NCBI RefSeq assembly: GCF_017565305.1
Contig: NZ_JAGEKP010000003.1
Location: forward strand, 186,001-250,000
From: Leifsonia sp. TF02-11
GTDB taxonomy: Bacteria > Actinomycetota > Actinomycetes > Actinomycetales > Microbacteriaceae
DNA: 64,000 bases
Direction: 5' to 3'
The notes under the pieces were generated by a model. The model saw nothing but the letters and a program-made list of their open reading frames with translations, was not told the origin of the DNA and did not search any database. Of the stretch, positions 50,766 through 59,319 are shown one piece after another (position 1 is the first letter of the stretch; every line of letters starts with the position of its first letter). The position numbers and the translations under genes are program-made.

Positions 50766-50849
50766 CGAACGAGCATCGACGACCGTCTGCCAACTGGGCG
50801 GCGGGTGGTGTCGGCTGATGTTTCGGGCGAGACCGCCCGGAGTAGGGCT

Positions 50850-52040
50850 CTACTCGTTGCCGGCGAGCGCGCCCTGGATGACCAGGGCCGCCGCACCGAG
50901 CGATTCCGCGCGGTCGCCGAGCGACGAGATGCGCACAGCCGTCGTGTCGGCGATGACGGGGATGGCGTTGTGCTGGATCCCGCGCCTGATCGGATCCAGG
51001 AGCGCGTCGCCGAGCCCGACCAGCGGTCCGCCGATCAGCACCAGTTCGGGGTTGATGACGTTGGCGATGTTGCCGATCGCCTGGCCGATCGCGATGCCGG
51101 CATCGCTCACCACGCGAAGGACAGCGGGGTCGCGGTCCCGGCCGCGCTGCAGGATGTCCGCTGTGCTCACCGGCGCGTTCACCCGGTGCCCGAGCGTCTC
51201 GATCATCACGGTGGTCGACGCGATCGTCTCCAGGCAGCCCCGGTTGCCGCAGCGGCAGATCACTCCCTGGTCGGTGACGGGGGTGTGCCCGAGTTCTCCG
51301 GTGATTCCGAGGAAGCCGTAATACGGCTGACCGTTGAGGATCAGCCCGGCGCCGATGCCCGTGCCGATCTTGACGAAGATCAGGTTGCGGACCCCGCGAT
51401 TCGCACCCCAAGTCACCTCTGCGAGCGCGCCGAGGTTCGCATCGTTGTCGACGACGACCGGGAACCGGAACACGTCCTCGAGGTCACGGAGCCGCACACC
51501 GACCCACTCCGGGAGGATGGCGCCCTGCAGCACCGTGCCGGTGCGCCGGTCGATGGGACCGGGTATGCCGACCCCGACCGAGAGGACCGACTGCCGATCG
51601 TGGCCTCCCGCGAGGAGCATGCGATCGAGAAGTTCGGCGGCCTCCCTGACCGCCGCCGAGACGTCGTAGCCCAGCGGCAACGGCACCTCCTCCTCGGCGA
51701 TCACTTCGTAGCCGAGGGTGCAGAGCACGATCCGCACGTGCCGCCGCCCGAAGTCCACACCGACGGCGATGTCCCCGGTGTCCGTCAACTGGACCAGGAG
51801 TGCGCGCCTGCCGCTGGAGGTCACCGGCGAGGTCGCGACGACGCCCTTCACCGCCATGTCTCGCACGATGTTGGACACGGTGGCGGTGGACAGCCCCGTC
51901 CCGCGCGCCAGCTCTGCCTGGGTCGACGGGCCGTTGGCGAGCAGGAACTCGACGAGCCGCTCCTGATTCAAGTGCCTGAGCGCGCCCTGAGACCCGGGAT
52001 TGCGTGCGCCACGTAGGGGAAGACCCGAGGTGGCGGTCAT
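50850..52040 (-). CDS. ROK-family transcriptional regulator (XylR-like)
   Basis: The 396-residue protein has a winged helix ([32 protein letters not shown]) and an ROK domain with [31 protein letters not shown], zinc motif [10 protein letters not shown] and [11 protein letters not shown]. It lies directly upstream of the importer copy 2 operon and is on the same strand, so it likely represses it. The ATG at 52040 has no ribosome site; an in-frame TTG start at 52076 is the alternative. Confidence 0.88.
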   Translation of the reverse strand: MTATSGLPLRGARNPGSQGALRHLNQERLVEFLLANGPSTQAELARGTGLSTATVSNIVRDMAVKGVVATSPVTSSGRRALLVQLTDTGDIAVGVDFGRRHVRIVLCTLGYEVIAEEEVPLPLGYDVSAAVREAAELLDRMLLAGGHDRQSVLSVGVGIPGPIDRRTGTVLQGAILPEWVGVRLRDLEDVFRFPVVVDNDANLGALAEVTWGANRGVRNLIFVKIGTGIGAGLILNGQPYYGFLGITGELGHTPVTDQGVICRCGNRGCLETIASTTVMIETLGHRVNAPVSTADILQRGRDRDPAVLRVVSDAGIAIGQAIGNIANVINPELVLIGGPLVGLGDALLDPIRRGIQHNAIPVIADTTAVRISSLGDRAESLGAAALVIQGALAGNE

Positions 52041-52165
52041 AGCGATAAGCGTGAATGATCGCTGAGTTGTAGTCAAGTTGTGAACGTAACGGTTCGGCCC
52101 GCGTTCCTTCGAGTGCGTTCAGGGCCACGCCGCTCAGCGTCTTCGCCCGCTGTCACAATGGACGC

Positions 52166-52981
52166 ATGCCCATCCTGAACAAGGACATGCAGGTCTGCAT
52201 CTCCCTCTCCGGCCGACCCAGCAACCTCGGGACGCGATTCCACAACTTCCTCTACGACGAACTCGGGCTGAACTTCATCTACAAGGCGTTCACGACGGAT
52301 GACCTGGAGGGCGCGGTGCGCGGCATCCGGGCGCTCGGCCTTCGTGGGTGCTCGGTGTCGATGCCGTTCAAGGAAGCGATCATCCCGCTGGTCGACAACC
52401 TCGAGCCGTCGGCGCTGGCGATCGAGTCGGTCAACACCGTGGTGAACGAGGATGGTCTGCTCACGGCCTCCAACACCGATTACGAAGCCGTGGCCCAGCT
52501 CCTCGACGAACACGCGGTCGACCCGGCATCGCGCGTGATCGTCCGCGGATCCGGCGGCATGGCGAAGGCCGTCGTCGCCGCCTTCCGCGGGGCGGGTTTC
52601 GACGACCTGACGGTGCTCGCCCGCAACGAACGGGCCGGCACGGCCCTGGCGGACAAGTACGGCTACTCGTGGGCCGCACACGATCCCGAGCCCGATTTCG
52701 ACGTGATCGTGAACGTGACGCCGCTCGGCATGCGCGGCGCCGAGGAGGACGCCCTCGCATTCGACGAGACTTTCGTGCAGCGCGCGTCCGTGGTCTTCGA
52801 TGTGGTGGCCTTCCCGGCGGAGACGCCGCTGATCGCGGCCGGGCGGGCGGCGGGCAAGCGGCTCATCACGGGCGCCGAGGTCGTCGCGCTCCAGGCTGCG
52901 CGCCAGTTCGAGCGCTACACCGGCGTCGCACTCACTCCGGAGCAGGTCGCCAGGGCGTCCGCGTTCTCTCGAGCGGAGTAG
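52166..52981 (+). CDS. Shikimate 5-dehydrogenase-like protein
   Basis: The 271-residue AroE-fold protein has catalytic K69 (SMPFKEAI) and D105 (SNTDYEAV), with the NAD(P) loop RGSGGMAKAVVAAF near residue 130. AroE reduces 3-dehydroshikimate. The N-terminal substrate motif is unusual (ISLSGRPSNLGTRFHNF), and the nucleotide loop is GSGGMA rather than GAGGxA, so this is more likely a paralogue acting on quinate or another acid. It is monocistronic, divergent from the ROK gene. Confidence 0.8.
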   Translation: MPILNKDMQVCISLSGRPSNLGTRFHNFLYDELGLNFIYKAFTTDDLEGAVRGIRALGLRGCSVSMPFKEAIIPLVDNLEPSALAIESVNTVVNEDGLLTASNTDYEAVAQLLDEHAVDPASRVIVRGSGGMAKAVVAAFRGAGFDDLTVLARNERAGTALADKYGYSWAAHDPEPDFDVIVNVTPLGMRGAEEDALAFDETFVQRASVVFDVVAFPAETPLIAAGRAAGKRLITGAEVVALQAARQFERYTGVALTPEQVARASAFSRAE

Positions 52982-53106
52982 GCAGGTCGAGCCGATTCCT
53001 TGACCCTGCCCTCCGGGTCAGGGTCTACGCTGGCGGCGGAGCAGCATGATCGTGCCGCTGTGGAGGTTCATCCGATGCAGATCACGAGCTGGCCGATCGG
53101 GCCGGC

Positions 53107-53487
53107 GTGACGGTGAAGGCCGTGCGCTACTACGAGCGCCTCGGACTGCTCGCACCACATCGCCTGGCCAACGGATACCGGGACTACGACGACGGCCAGC
53201 TGCGTGCCGCGCGGGAGATCCGCGAACTCGCCGCCGTCGGCATCCCGCCGAGCAAAGCAGCACCCTTCATCGCGTGTCTCGGATCCGGCCATGCCCGCAG
53301 TGACGAATGCCCCGCCTCCGTGCTCGCGTACTCCGACGGCATCGCCGAGCTGGATGCCGCGATCGCCGCACTCGAAGCGCGCCGCGAGCAGCTCTCCCGC
53401 CGACTCGCGTCGGCGACCGACGCGGTGCCGCCGTCGCCCGACCAGGGCACGGGGTGCACGGTGATCGACTCGCTCCTCGCACACTGA
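53107..53487 (+). CDS. MerR-family regulator with its first helix out of frame
   Basis: From GTG 53107 the frame gives TVKAVRYYERLGLLAPHRLANGYRDYDDGQLRAAREI and a C-terminal coiled coil with a single CPASV cysteine motif. Full MerR proteins begin MQIxELAxRAGVTVKAVRYYE. The missing part is present upstream from ATG 53076, but one base is lost near 53087: ACGAGCTG would read ACG GAG CTG with one more G. As written the protein lacks the first recognition helix and is probably inactive. A sequencing error in a G run is the alternative. Confidence 0.75.
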   Translation: MTVKAVRYYERLGLLAPHRLANGYRDYDDGQLRAAREIRELAAVGIPPSKAAPFIACLGSGHARSDECPASVLAYSDGIAELDAAIAALEARREQLSRRLASATDAVPPSPDQGTGCTVIDSLLAH

Positions 53488-53628
53488 GTCCCCCCGAGGT
53501 CCCCCCTCGCCCGGCGACGGTGTCATCCCAGGGGATGACCACGTCCCGCCCACCGGCCGATGTCCCGGCTCCGCATCCCGGCTTGACTGGATGTCGTGGC
53601 CGAGGGGAAGGCCACAGAGGGGAACGAG

Positions 53629-53850
53629 ATGACCACGCTGGAGCACCGCCACCACGGGGAACTGGCACGAGCGCGGGGGGCGCTCGCGTCGGTGGCGGAG
53701 AACGCCTACCTCAGGCTGTTCGCGACACTGGTTGTCCTCGCGGCCGGCGCCGCAGTCCTCGCCATCATGATCGGCTTCATGTTCGACATCGTCGTGCCGC
53801 TGATCTTCGGCGACGAGCTGCGTGCGCTGGCTGCGCTCCTTCCTCACTAG
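53629..53850 (+). CDS. Small single-pass membrane protein, unrecognised
   Basis: The 73-residue protein has one or two hydrophobic segments (LRLFATLVVLAAGAAVLAIMIGFMFDIVVPLIF) after a 28-residue helical start. AGGGGAACG precedes the ATG at 53629. A GTG at 53596 would extend it by 11 residues, with no ribosome site. No family is recognised. Confidence 0.6.
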   Translation: MTTLEHRHHGELARARGALASVAENAYLRLFATLVVLAAGAAVLAIMIGFMFDIVVPLIFGDELRALAALLPH

Positions 53851-53903
53851 TCGGAGCCGCTCCACCCCTGTTCCCGCGACGCGCCGAGGCTTAGAGTCGC
53901 GAC

Positions 53904-54467
53904 ATGTCTCTCGTGTTCTCCGCGATCGCCTCGCTCGACGGTTACACCGCCGACACCACCGGCTCCTTCGACTGGGCAGCGCCTGACGAGGAAGTCCACT
54001 CCACTGTCAACGCCCGCGAACGCGGTGTCTCCACCTATCTCTACGGCCGCCGGATGTTCGAGACGATGCGCGTCTGGCAGGACATCGGCGCCGGCGACGA
54101 GCCCGCGGTGATGCGCGAGTACGCGGACATCTGGCGTGCCGCCGAAAAAGTCGTGTATTCGTCGACGCTCACCGGTGTGACCACGCCGCGCACGCGTGTC
54201 GAGTCCGCCTTCGACCCCGCGGCCGTGCGTGTTCTGGTCGACTCCGCGCCGGGGGATGTCTCGATCGGCGGCCCGACTCTGGCAGCGGAGGCGTTCCGCG
54301 CCGGGCTGGTCGACGAGGTCACGCTGCTTCTCGTCCCGGTCTCGGTCGGAGGTGGTACGCCCGCCCTGCCGACCGACTTGATGCTGCGGCTGGAACTGCG
54401 CGAGGAGTACACGTTCGCGTCCGGCGTGGTGATGGTGCACTACCGCGTCATCGCACCCGAAGCGTGA
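53904..54467 (+). CDS. RibD C-terminal/dihydrofolate reductase-like protein
   Basis: The 187-residue protein has a DHFR/RibD fold: FSAIASLDGYTADTTGSFDWA, YLYGRRMFETMRVW, VSIGGPTLAAEAFRAGLVDEVTLLLVPVSVGGGTPAL. Such proteins are NADPH-dependent reductases of unknown substrate. TAGAGT lies 6 bases before the ATG, a leaderless pattern. The end overlaps the converging hypothetical gene by 20 bases. Confidence 0.88.
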   Translation: MSLVFSAIASLDGYTADTTGSFDWAAPDEEVHSTVNARERGVSTYLYGRRMFETMRVWQDIGAGDEPAVMREYADIWRAAEKVVYSSTLTGVTTPRTRVESAFDPAAVRVLVDSAPGDVSIGGPTLAAEAFRAGLVDEVTLLLVPVSVGGGTPALPTDLMLRLELREEYTFASGVVMVHYRVIAPEA

Positions 54468-55011
54468 CGCTCGGCCGGTCGAGCGCAACCTCCAAGTCGC
54501 GCAGCGTGACGCCGTGTTCGGCGAGGAGCGCGACCGGGTAGAAGAACGGGTCGAGACCGGTTCCGGTGTCGGGGAGGTCGATGCCGTCGGATTCGAACGG
54601 CAGCGGATGACCGGACGTTCGCGCGATCAGGTCGCCGTCGTCGCCCAGCTCGACGGAGACGGACCGGGTCGGAGCACCGCGTTCGAGGAAGGCCCAGCTC
54701 ATCGCCGGAAGCCGCACGTCGATCGTCGCACGGTAGACGTCGCGCTGCTCGCTGAGCAGTCCGGATGCCCAGCCCACCGTCTCGCTCGCGCCGTGCAGCA
54801 ACATCCAGCCGTTCATCGAGGCGGTGAGGACCAACAGCCCGGCACCTTCGCCGAGGTGCGGGTTCTCGCACCACGAGAACTGCTCGTCGAGGATCTCGGC
54901 CTCGAGCTCGGTCGCGAGTCCCCGTGCGGGAGCGGCGGGCAGGAAGATCCAGCTCCCGCTCGCGAACACGTCGACGAGCGATTCGCTCAGCACCGGGACG
55001 TCCTCGGACAC
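54448..55011 (-). CDS. Hypothetical cytoplasmic protein
   Basis: I do not recognise this 187-residue acidic protein. It has no signal peptide or membrane helix; alternating beta strands and the LATELEAEILDEQFSWCENPHLGEG stretch suggest a globular alpha/beta fold. On the minus strand TAGAAT lies 6 bases before the GTG start, overlapping the stop of the marR gene above, so it has its own leaderless promoter. Confidence 0.65.
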   Translation of the reverse strand: MSEDVPVLSESLVDVFASGSWIFLPAAPARGLATELEAEILDEQFSWCENPHLGEGAGLLVLTASMNGWMLLHGASETVGWASGLLSEQRDVYRATIDVRLPAMSWAFLERGAPTRSVSVELGDDGDLIARTSGHPLPFESDGIDLPDTGTGLDPFFYPVALLAEHGVTLRDLEVALDRPSVTLRVR

Positions 55012-55020
55012 GCGAAGATT

Positions 55021-55458
55021 CTACGGCGCAGGGCTGTCCAGGCGCTCGCGGAGGCGGCGCGCGAGCAGGACGGCGGCCTCCAGCTCGCGCGCGTCCGCGA
55101 CGGCCGCGGTCTGCTCGGCCCAGGCTCTGCGGCGCGGGCGGATCCCGTCGAGGACCTCCCTGCCCCGCTCGGTGAGCGCGACCAGCGGAGCGCGCGCGTC
55201 GGCGGGATCCGGCCGGCGGACCACCAGGCCGGAGGCCTCCAGCTGTGCCACGGCCTCTGCCGCCGACTGTCTGCGCATCCCCCGGCGACGAGCGATCGCC
55301 GCAACGCTCAGGGGACCGTGCGCCACCGCGCCGAGCGTGAGCCAGCGGGAGGACGTCAAGCCGTCTTCCTTCACGATGGCGTCGCCCGCGCGCGTGAAGG
55401 CGTCGGCGAGGCGGAAGACCTCGTCCACCAGCTCGGTGAGCCGGTCGCCGGCACTCAC
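55021..55458 (-). CDS. MarR-family transcriptional regulator
   Basis: The 145-residue winged-helix protein has GPLSVAAIARRRGMRRQSAAEAVAQLEASGLVVRRPDPADARAPLVALTERG, with the conserved DxR wing pattern. The GTG start overlaps the VOC gene stop by 4 bases. The palindrome at 55819, upstream of the VOC-marR pair, is its likely operator. Confidence 0.88.
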   Translation of the reverse strand: MSAGDRLTELVDEVFRLADAFTRAGDAIVKEDGLTSSRWLTLGAVAHGPLSVAAIARRRGMRRQSAAEAVAQLEASGLVVRRPDPADARAPLVALTERGREVLDGIRPRRRAWAEQTAAVADARELEAAVLLARRLRERLDSPAP

Positions 55459-55802
55459 GCGCGCTCGCTGAGGCAGACGATGTGACCGTCGCCGTCGCGG
55501 ACGACGGCCATCCGCTCGCCCCACGGCTGTGCCTGCGGTGCGTCGACCACGGAACCTCCCGCGCGGGCCCAGGCGTCGACGACGGCGTCCAGCCGGTCGA
55601 CGGCGAAGCCGATCGCCACCGCGGTGTCGGAGGGCTGGGCCTCCCGTTCGTGGAGCATCAGCTCGACGCCGTCGGCGCTCGTGAGCCACGCGAGCCCCTC
55701 CGCCTCACGGTCGAGACGCAGGCCGAGGGCGTCGCGATAGAGGGCGAGAGCGTCCGGGATGCGGGAGGAGGAGACGATGAGGCGCTGGATGGTCGCGGTC
55801 AT
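55455..55802 (-). CDS. VOC-superfamily (glyoxalase/bleomycin-resistance-like) protein
   Basis: The 115-residue single VOC domain has an N-terminal beta strand ATIQRLIVSSSRIPDALALYRDALGL and a C-terminal GERMAVVRDGDGHIVCLSE, with the usual terminal Glu near the metal site. It may bind or detoxify a small molecule sensed by the co-transcribed MarR. The ATG at 55802 is preferred; an earlier in-frame start would overlap the operator. Confidence 0.85.
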   Translation of the reverse strand: MTATIQRLIVSSSRIPDALALYRDALGLRLDREAEGLAWLTSADGVELMLHEREAQPSDTAVAIGFAVDRLDAVVDAWARAGGSVVDAPQAQPWGERMAVVRDGDGHIVCLSERA

Positions 55803-55818
55803 GACCCCATGGTCAGGT

Positions 55819-55838
55819 ATTGACAGGTTCCTGTCAAT
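55819..55838. promoter_or_regulatory. MarR operator: 20-bp palindrome at the MFS/VOC junction
   Basis: Arms ATTGACAGG (55819-55827) and CCTGTCAAT (55830-55838) with a 2-base centre are perfect. It sits 17 bases upstream of the VOC start and contains the stop codon of the preceding MFS gene. Confidence 0.75.
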
Positions 55839-57237
55839 CCTCGTGTCCGGTCGCAAGCCGATCCACGCGCCGGAGCGAGCGGTCGAGGAGCGTGATCACG
55901 AGGAAGACCACGGCCGCGCCCAGCATGAACCAGGCCAGCTCGTGGAGCCCGGCCGTGTTCGCGGTCGTGTGGAAGAAGGCGCCGGTCGCCGCGGAGGCGA
56001 GCATCGCCCCCAGATACATGAACGTGCGCAGGAGCCCCGAGGTGGCGCCCATCCTCGTCGGGTCGGCCTGGTGGTAGAGCGTGTTCTGGATCGCCAGGTT
56101 GACGATGCCCTGCGGAACACCGACCACGACCGCGATCAGGAGGAGTGCCCAGAGCGCGGCCTCGGGGCCGACGAAGAGCAGCAGCACCGCCATCACGACC
56201 TGCCCGAGCGCACCGACGATGAGCTTCCAGCGGATCTCGGGGCGACGCCCGAAGACCCAGGCCACGACGATGCCGACACCGAACGTCGGGAGCAGGACGA
56301 GGCCGGCGAGGGCCGGCGAGAGCCCCCGTCCGCCCTCCAGCCACTGTGTGAAGCCGTAGAGGTAGCAGTAGCTGACGGTCGCGGCGAGGACTGCTCGGGC
56401 ATACGTCACGAGGAGGGGAACGTTGCCGGCGAACACCCGCACGTCGATGAAGGGGTCGTCGCGGCGCAGTTCCCACAGCGCGAAGCCCGCACCGAAGACC
56501 ACCGCCAACCCGAGCAGCCACAGCTGCGCGAGCTGGACGTTCATGAGGAAGAGTAGCAGGCACACCAACGTCGCGGCGAACAGTGCGATGCCGACGAGGT
56601 CGAGACGCCGCCGCGCCGGACGGGTGGCGTCGAGAGCGGTGTGGCGGGGCAGGAAGAGCAGGGTGAGTACGAGCGATGCGAGCGCGAGCGGGATGTTGAC
56701 GGCGAAGGTCGCCCTCCACCCGCCGACCTGGATCAGGAGGCCGCCGAGGGTCGGCCCGATCACCGCGATCGTCTGCGTCGTCACGGAGAGCGCCGTCAGC
56801 ACGCCGGCCGGGCTGCGCATCCCGGTGCGGGTCGCCTCGCTCCGGATCAGATACATCGCCGCGGGGTAGCCGGCGCAGGTGCCGAAGCCGAGGATCACAC
56901 GCGCGATCACGAGCACAGCGATGTTCGGGGCGAAGACGCCGATCACGCCCGCCAGCCCGGTGAGGATGGCGCCGGCGATGGACAGCCGGCGCGGCCCGAA
57001 CATGTCGACCAGCCGACCGACGAGCGGCTGGCCGATGGAGGTCGCGAGGTAGAGGGAGGACACGAGCCAGGCCGTCTCGGACGCCGGCGCTCCGAGCGCC
57101 GTCGCGATCGGCACGAGGGCGACGGCGATGATCGACGAGTTGACCGGGTTGAGCACCGCGCCGATCATCATGGGCGCCAGCAGCCGACGGTCGAACCGGT
57201 CGGCCGGCCCCGGCTTGGCGGTGACCAGATCGATCAC
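55834..57237 (-). CDS. MFS multidrug transporter (EmrB/QacA-like)
   Basis: The 467-residue protein has about fourteen membrane helices. It opens APMMIGAVLNPVNSSIIAVALVPIATALG, has motif A GRLVDMFGPRRLSIAGAIL and the DHA2 motif C-like GPTLGGLLIQVGGWRATFAVNIPLAL. It exports drugs with protons. The GTG start overlaps the marR stop by 4 bases, so repressor and exporter are co-transcribed. Confidence 0.9.
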   Translation of the reverse strand: MIDLVTAKPGPADRFDRRLLAPMMIGAVLNPVNSSIIAVALVPIATALGAPASETAWLVSSLYLATSIGQPLVGRLVDMFGPRRLSIAGAILTGLAGVIGVFAPNIAVLVIARVILGFGTCAGYPAAMYLIRSEATRTGMRSPAGVLTALSVTTQTIAVIGPTLGGLLIQVGGWRATFAVNIPLALASLVLTLLFLPRHTALDATRPARRRLDLVGIALFAATLVCLLLFLMNVQLAQLWLLGLAVVFGAGFALWELRRDDPFIDVRVFAGNVPLLVTYARAVLAATVSYCYLYGFTQWLEGGRGLSPALAGLVLLPTFGVGIVVAWVFGRRPEIRWKLIVGALGQVVMAVLLLFVGPEAALWALLLIAVVVGVPQGIVNLAIQNTLYHQADPTRMGATSGLLRTFMYLGAMLASAATGAFFHTTANTAGLHELAWFMLGAAVVFLVITLLDRSLRRVDRLATGHED

Positions 57238-57674
57238 GGCCGCACCAGCTTCTCGATCAACGCGGTCGCGGCGAGGATCGTCTGTCGTTCGTCCTCGGTC
57301 AGGCGCTCCTCCATCGCGTGCGCGAGCCACTCCCTGCGGGCATCGAGGTTGCCGCTCTCCGCGCTGCGGCCCGCCTCGGTGAGGGCCACGAGCTGTCGCC
57401 TGCCGTCGGTCGGGTCGGGTGTCCGTGTGACGAGGCCGAGTTCCTCGAGGGAGGCGATGGTCGTGGCCATCGACTGCGGGCGCACCCCTTCCAGCTCGGC
57501 GAGGCGCGACGCCGTGTTGCCCTCCCCCTTGCCGATGCGCGCCAGGGCGGACGACTGCTGCGCACTGAGCCCGGCCGAGTCGCTCGCGACCTCCCTCAGG
57601 CGACGGCGGAGACGCGCGTACGCGACCCGGAGGTCGAGAGCGGCACGAACGGAGGACGACGACGGATCGGTCAT
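57234..57674 (-). CDS. MarR-family transcriptional regulator
   Basis: The 146-residue protein has a winged helix with ASRLAELEGVRPQSMATTIASLEELGLVTRTPDPTDGRRQLVALTEAGR and the DGRR wing. It is the first gene of the marR-MFS operon and is divergent from the APC permease. Half-sites TAACTG (57685-57690) and CAGTTA (57707-57712) lie just upstream. Confidence 0.9.
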   Translation of the reverse strand: MTDPSSSSVRAALDLRVAYARLRRRLREVASDSAGLSAQQSSALARIGKGEGNTASRLAELEGVRPQSMATTIASLEELGLVTRTPDPTDGRRQLVALTEAGRSAESGNLDARREWLAHAMEERLTEDERQTILAATALIEKLVRP

Positions 57675-57684
57675 ATCGACAGTC

Positions 57685-57712
57685 TAACTGTTAAGTCTGG
57701 ACTGCGCAGTTA
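57685..57712. promoter_or_regulatory. Candidate operator of the marR-MFS operon
   Basis: TAACTG and CAGTTA arms are 16 bases apart, with a second smaller dyad AGTC-TG-GACT (57694-57703) nested between them. The patch is AT-rich and includes the gap to the divergent permease. Confidence 0.5.
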
Positions 57713-57744
57713 AAACTGTTTAAAATCGCGTCACCCTCCGTCGC

Positions 57745-57750
57745 TATGCT
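57745..57750 (+). promoter_or_regulatory. -10 box for a probable leaderless APC permease mRNA
   Basis: TATGCT lies 7 bases before the GTG at 57758. It overlaps the alternative ATG start at 57746, which argues against that ATG. Confidence 0.5.
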
Positions 57751-57757
57751 TGCGCGC

Positions 57758-59014
57758 GTGACCGGCTCCCCCGCACCGTCTCGAGGTGCGCTCGCGCGAC
57801 GACTGAACCTCGGCGACGCCGTCGTCATCGGCCTCGGCTCCATGATCGGCGCCGGGATCTTCGCGTCGTTCGCGCCCGCCGCGGCGGCCGCAGGGGTCGG
57901 CCTCCTGATCGGTCTCGTCATCGCCGGGTTCATCGCCTTCTGCAACGCGACCTCCTCCGCGCAGCTCGCCGCGCAGTACCCGACCTCCGGCGGCACCTAC
58001 GTCTACGGGAGGGAGCGCCTCGGCGAATGGCCGGGCTTCCTCGCCGGCTGGTCCTTCGTCGTCGGCAAGACCGCCAGCTCGGCGGCCATGGCCATCACCT
58101 TCGCAACCTACGCGGTGCCCGCCGCCTGGCTGAAGCCGGTGGCCATCCTCGCCGTCGTCGTCCTCACCATCGTGAACACGCTCGGCATCACCCGCACAGC
58201 ACTCCTCACGCGCATCCTCGTCGCTATCTCGCTGATCGCCCTGACGGTCGCCATCGTCATCGGCTTCACGCACACCTCGGCGAGCGCCACGGAGCCGGGC
58301 ACGGCGGTGACCGTCTACGGCGTCCTCCAGGCGGCGGCCTTCCTCTTCTTCGCCTTCGCCGGCTATGCGCGCGTCGCGACCATGGGCGAGGAGGTCATCG
58401 ACCCGGCCCGCACGATCCCCCGCGCCATCACCATCGCACTCACTGTCACACTGGTGGTCTACGCCCTGGTCGCCGTCTCGGCCCTCCACGCGCTCGGAGC
58501 CGCCGGCCTGGCGTCGGCGACGGCTCCGCTCACCGACGTCGCCGCCACCACAGGAGCCGAGTGGCCGGGGGTGGTCGTCAGGGTCGGCGCCGCCGCCGCC
58601 GCACTCGGCGCCCTGCTGGCGATGATCGCGGGAATCGGCAGGACAAGCCTCGCGATGGCGCGCAACCGCGACCTCCCCTCGTGGTTCGCCGCCGTGCACC
58701 CGCGCTTCCACGTGCCGTACCGCGCGGAACTCACGCTCGGGCTGCTCGTCTGCGTGCTCATCGCGGTGACCGACTTGCGCGGAGCGATCGGCTTCTCCTC
58801 CTTCGGCGTCCTCCTCTACTACTTCGTCGCGAACCTCTCGGCCTGGACCCAGGACCGCGCGAACCGACGGTATCCACGCGCGCTGGCTGTCGCCGGCGCG
58901 ATCGGGTGCCTGGTACTCGTAGTCGCGTTGCCGGTGGGGGCGATCGTTGCGGGGATCGTGGTACTGGCGGTGGGGGTCGGGTACCGGGTGATCCGGTTGC
59001 GGGTGGGGCGGTGA
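57758..59014 (+). CDS. APC-family amino acid permease
   Basis: The 418-residue protein has twelve membrane helices. The helix 1 substrate-binding unwound motif is GLGSMIGAGIFASF, and ATSSAQLAAQYPTSGGTYVYGRE and FFAFAGYARVATMGEEVIDPARTIPRAI are typical of the cationic or neutral amino acid group. GTG 57758 fits a leaderless promoter; the ATG at 57746 would add four residues. Confidence 0.88.
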   Translation: MTGSPAPSRGALARRLNLGDAVVIGLGSMIGAGIFASFAPAAAAAGVGLLIGLVIAGFIAFCNATSSAQLAAQYPTSGGTYVYGRERLGEWPGFLAGWSFVVGKTASSAAMAITFATYAVPAAWLKPVAILAVVVLTIVNTLGITRTALLTRILVAISLIALTVAIVIGFTHTSASATEPGTAVTVYGVLQAAAFLFFAFAGYARVATMGEEVIDPARTIPRAITIALTVTLVVYALVAVSALHALGAAGLASATAPLTDVAATTGAEWPGVVVRVGAAAAALGALLAMIAGIGRTSLAMARNRDLPSWFAAVHPRFHVPYRAELTLGLLVCVLIAVTDLRGAIGFSSFGVLLYYFVANLSAWTQDRANRRYPRALAVAGAIGCLVLVVALPVGAIVAGIVVLAVGVGYRVIRLRVGR

Positions 59015-59043
59015 GACAGGCGTGGCCGGGACCGCAAAGAAGA

Positions 59044-59072
59044 AGGGCCGGATCGAAACTCGATCCGGCCCT
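59044..59072. terminator. Terminator between permease and tRNA-Leu
   Basis: AGGGCCGGATCGA pairs perfectly with TCGATCCGGCCCT around AAC (13 bp). It follows the tRNA on the minus strand and the permease on the plus strand. Confidence 0.8.
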
Positions 59073-59081
59073 ACTCGTCCG

Positions 59082-59165
59082 TGCGCGAGGGGGGACTTGA
59101 ACCCCCACGCCCTTGCGGGCACTGGCACCTGAAGCCAGCGCGTCTGCCAATTCCGCCACTCGCGC
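59082..59165 (-). tRNA. tRNA-Leu (anticodon CAG)
   Basis: Read on the minus strand, the acceptor stem is GCGCGAG/CTCGCGC with discriminator A. The D-arm region is GGCGGAATTGGCAGACGC, the anticodon arm CTGGC-TTCAGGT-GCCAG gives anticodon CAG, a long variable arm marks a class II tRNA, and the T-arm is GGGGGTTCAAGTCCCCC. CCA is not encoded. It is on the opposite strand to the following operon, about 150 bases away. Confidence 0.96.
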
Positions 59166-59319
59166 GAACCAAGGAAGAGTAACACGAGCGCGTGGCCGCC
59201 GACGAATCGGCCGGCGGCGCCCATCCCTGATCTTCACCACCTGGCCAGCCGCCCGGGGGTGTCTTCCAGGACGTTCCGACTAACATGCATGTAGCTGGCA
59301 AGCCGGGAGCGGGAGACTA

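Noticed and set aside
59166-59319. A small gene between tRNA-Leu and fhaA
   Set aside because: Open frames here overlap the tRNA or lack ribosome sites; the region fits promoters for both directions.
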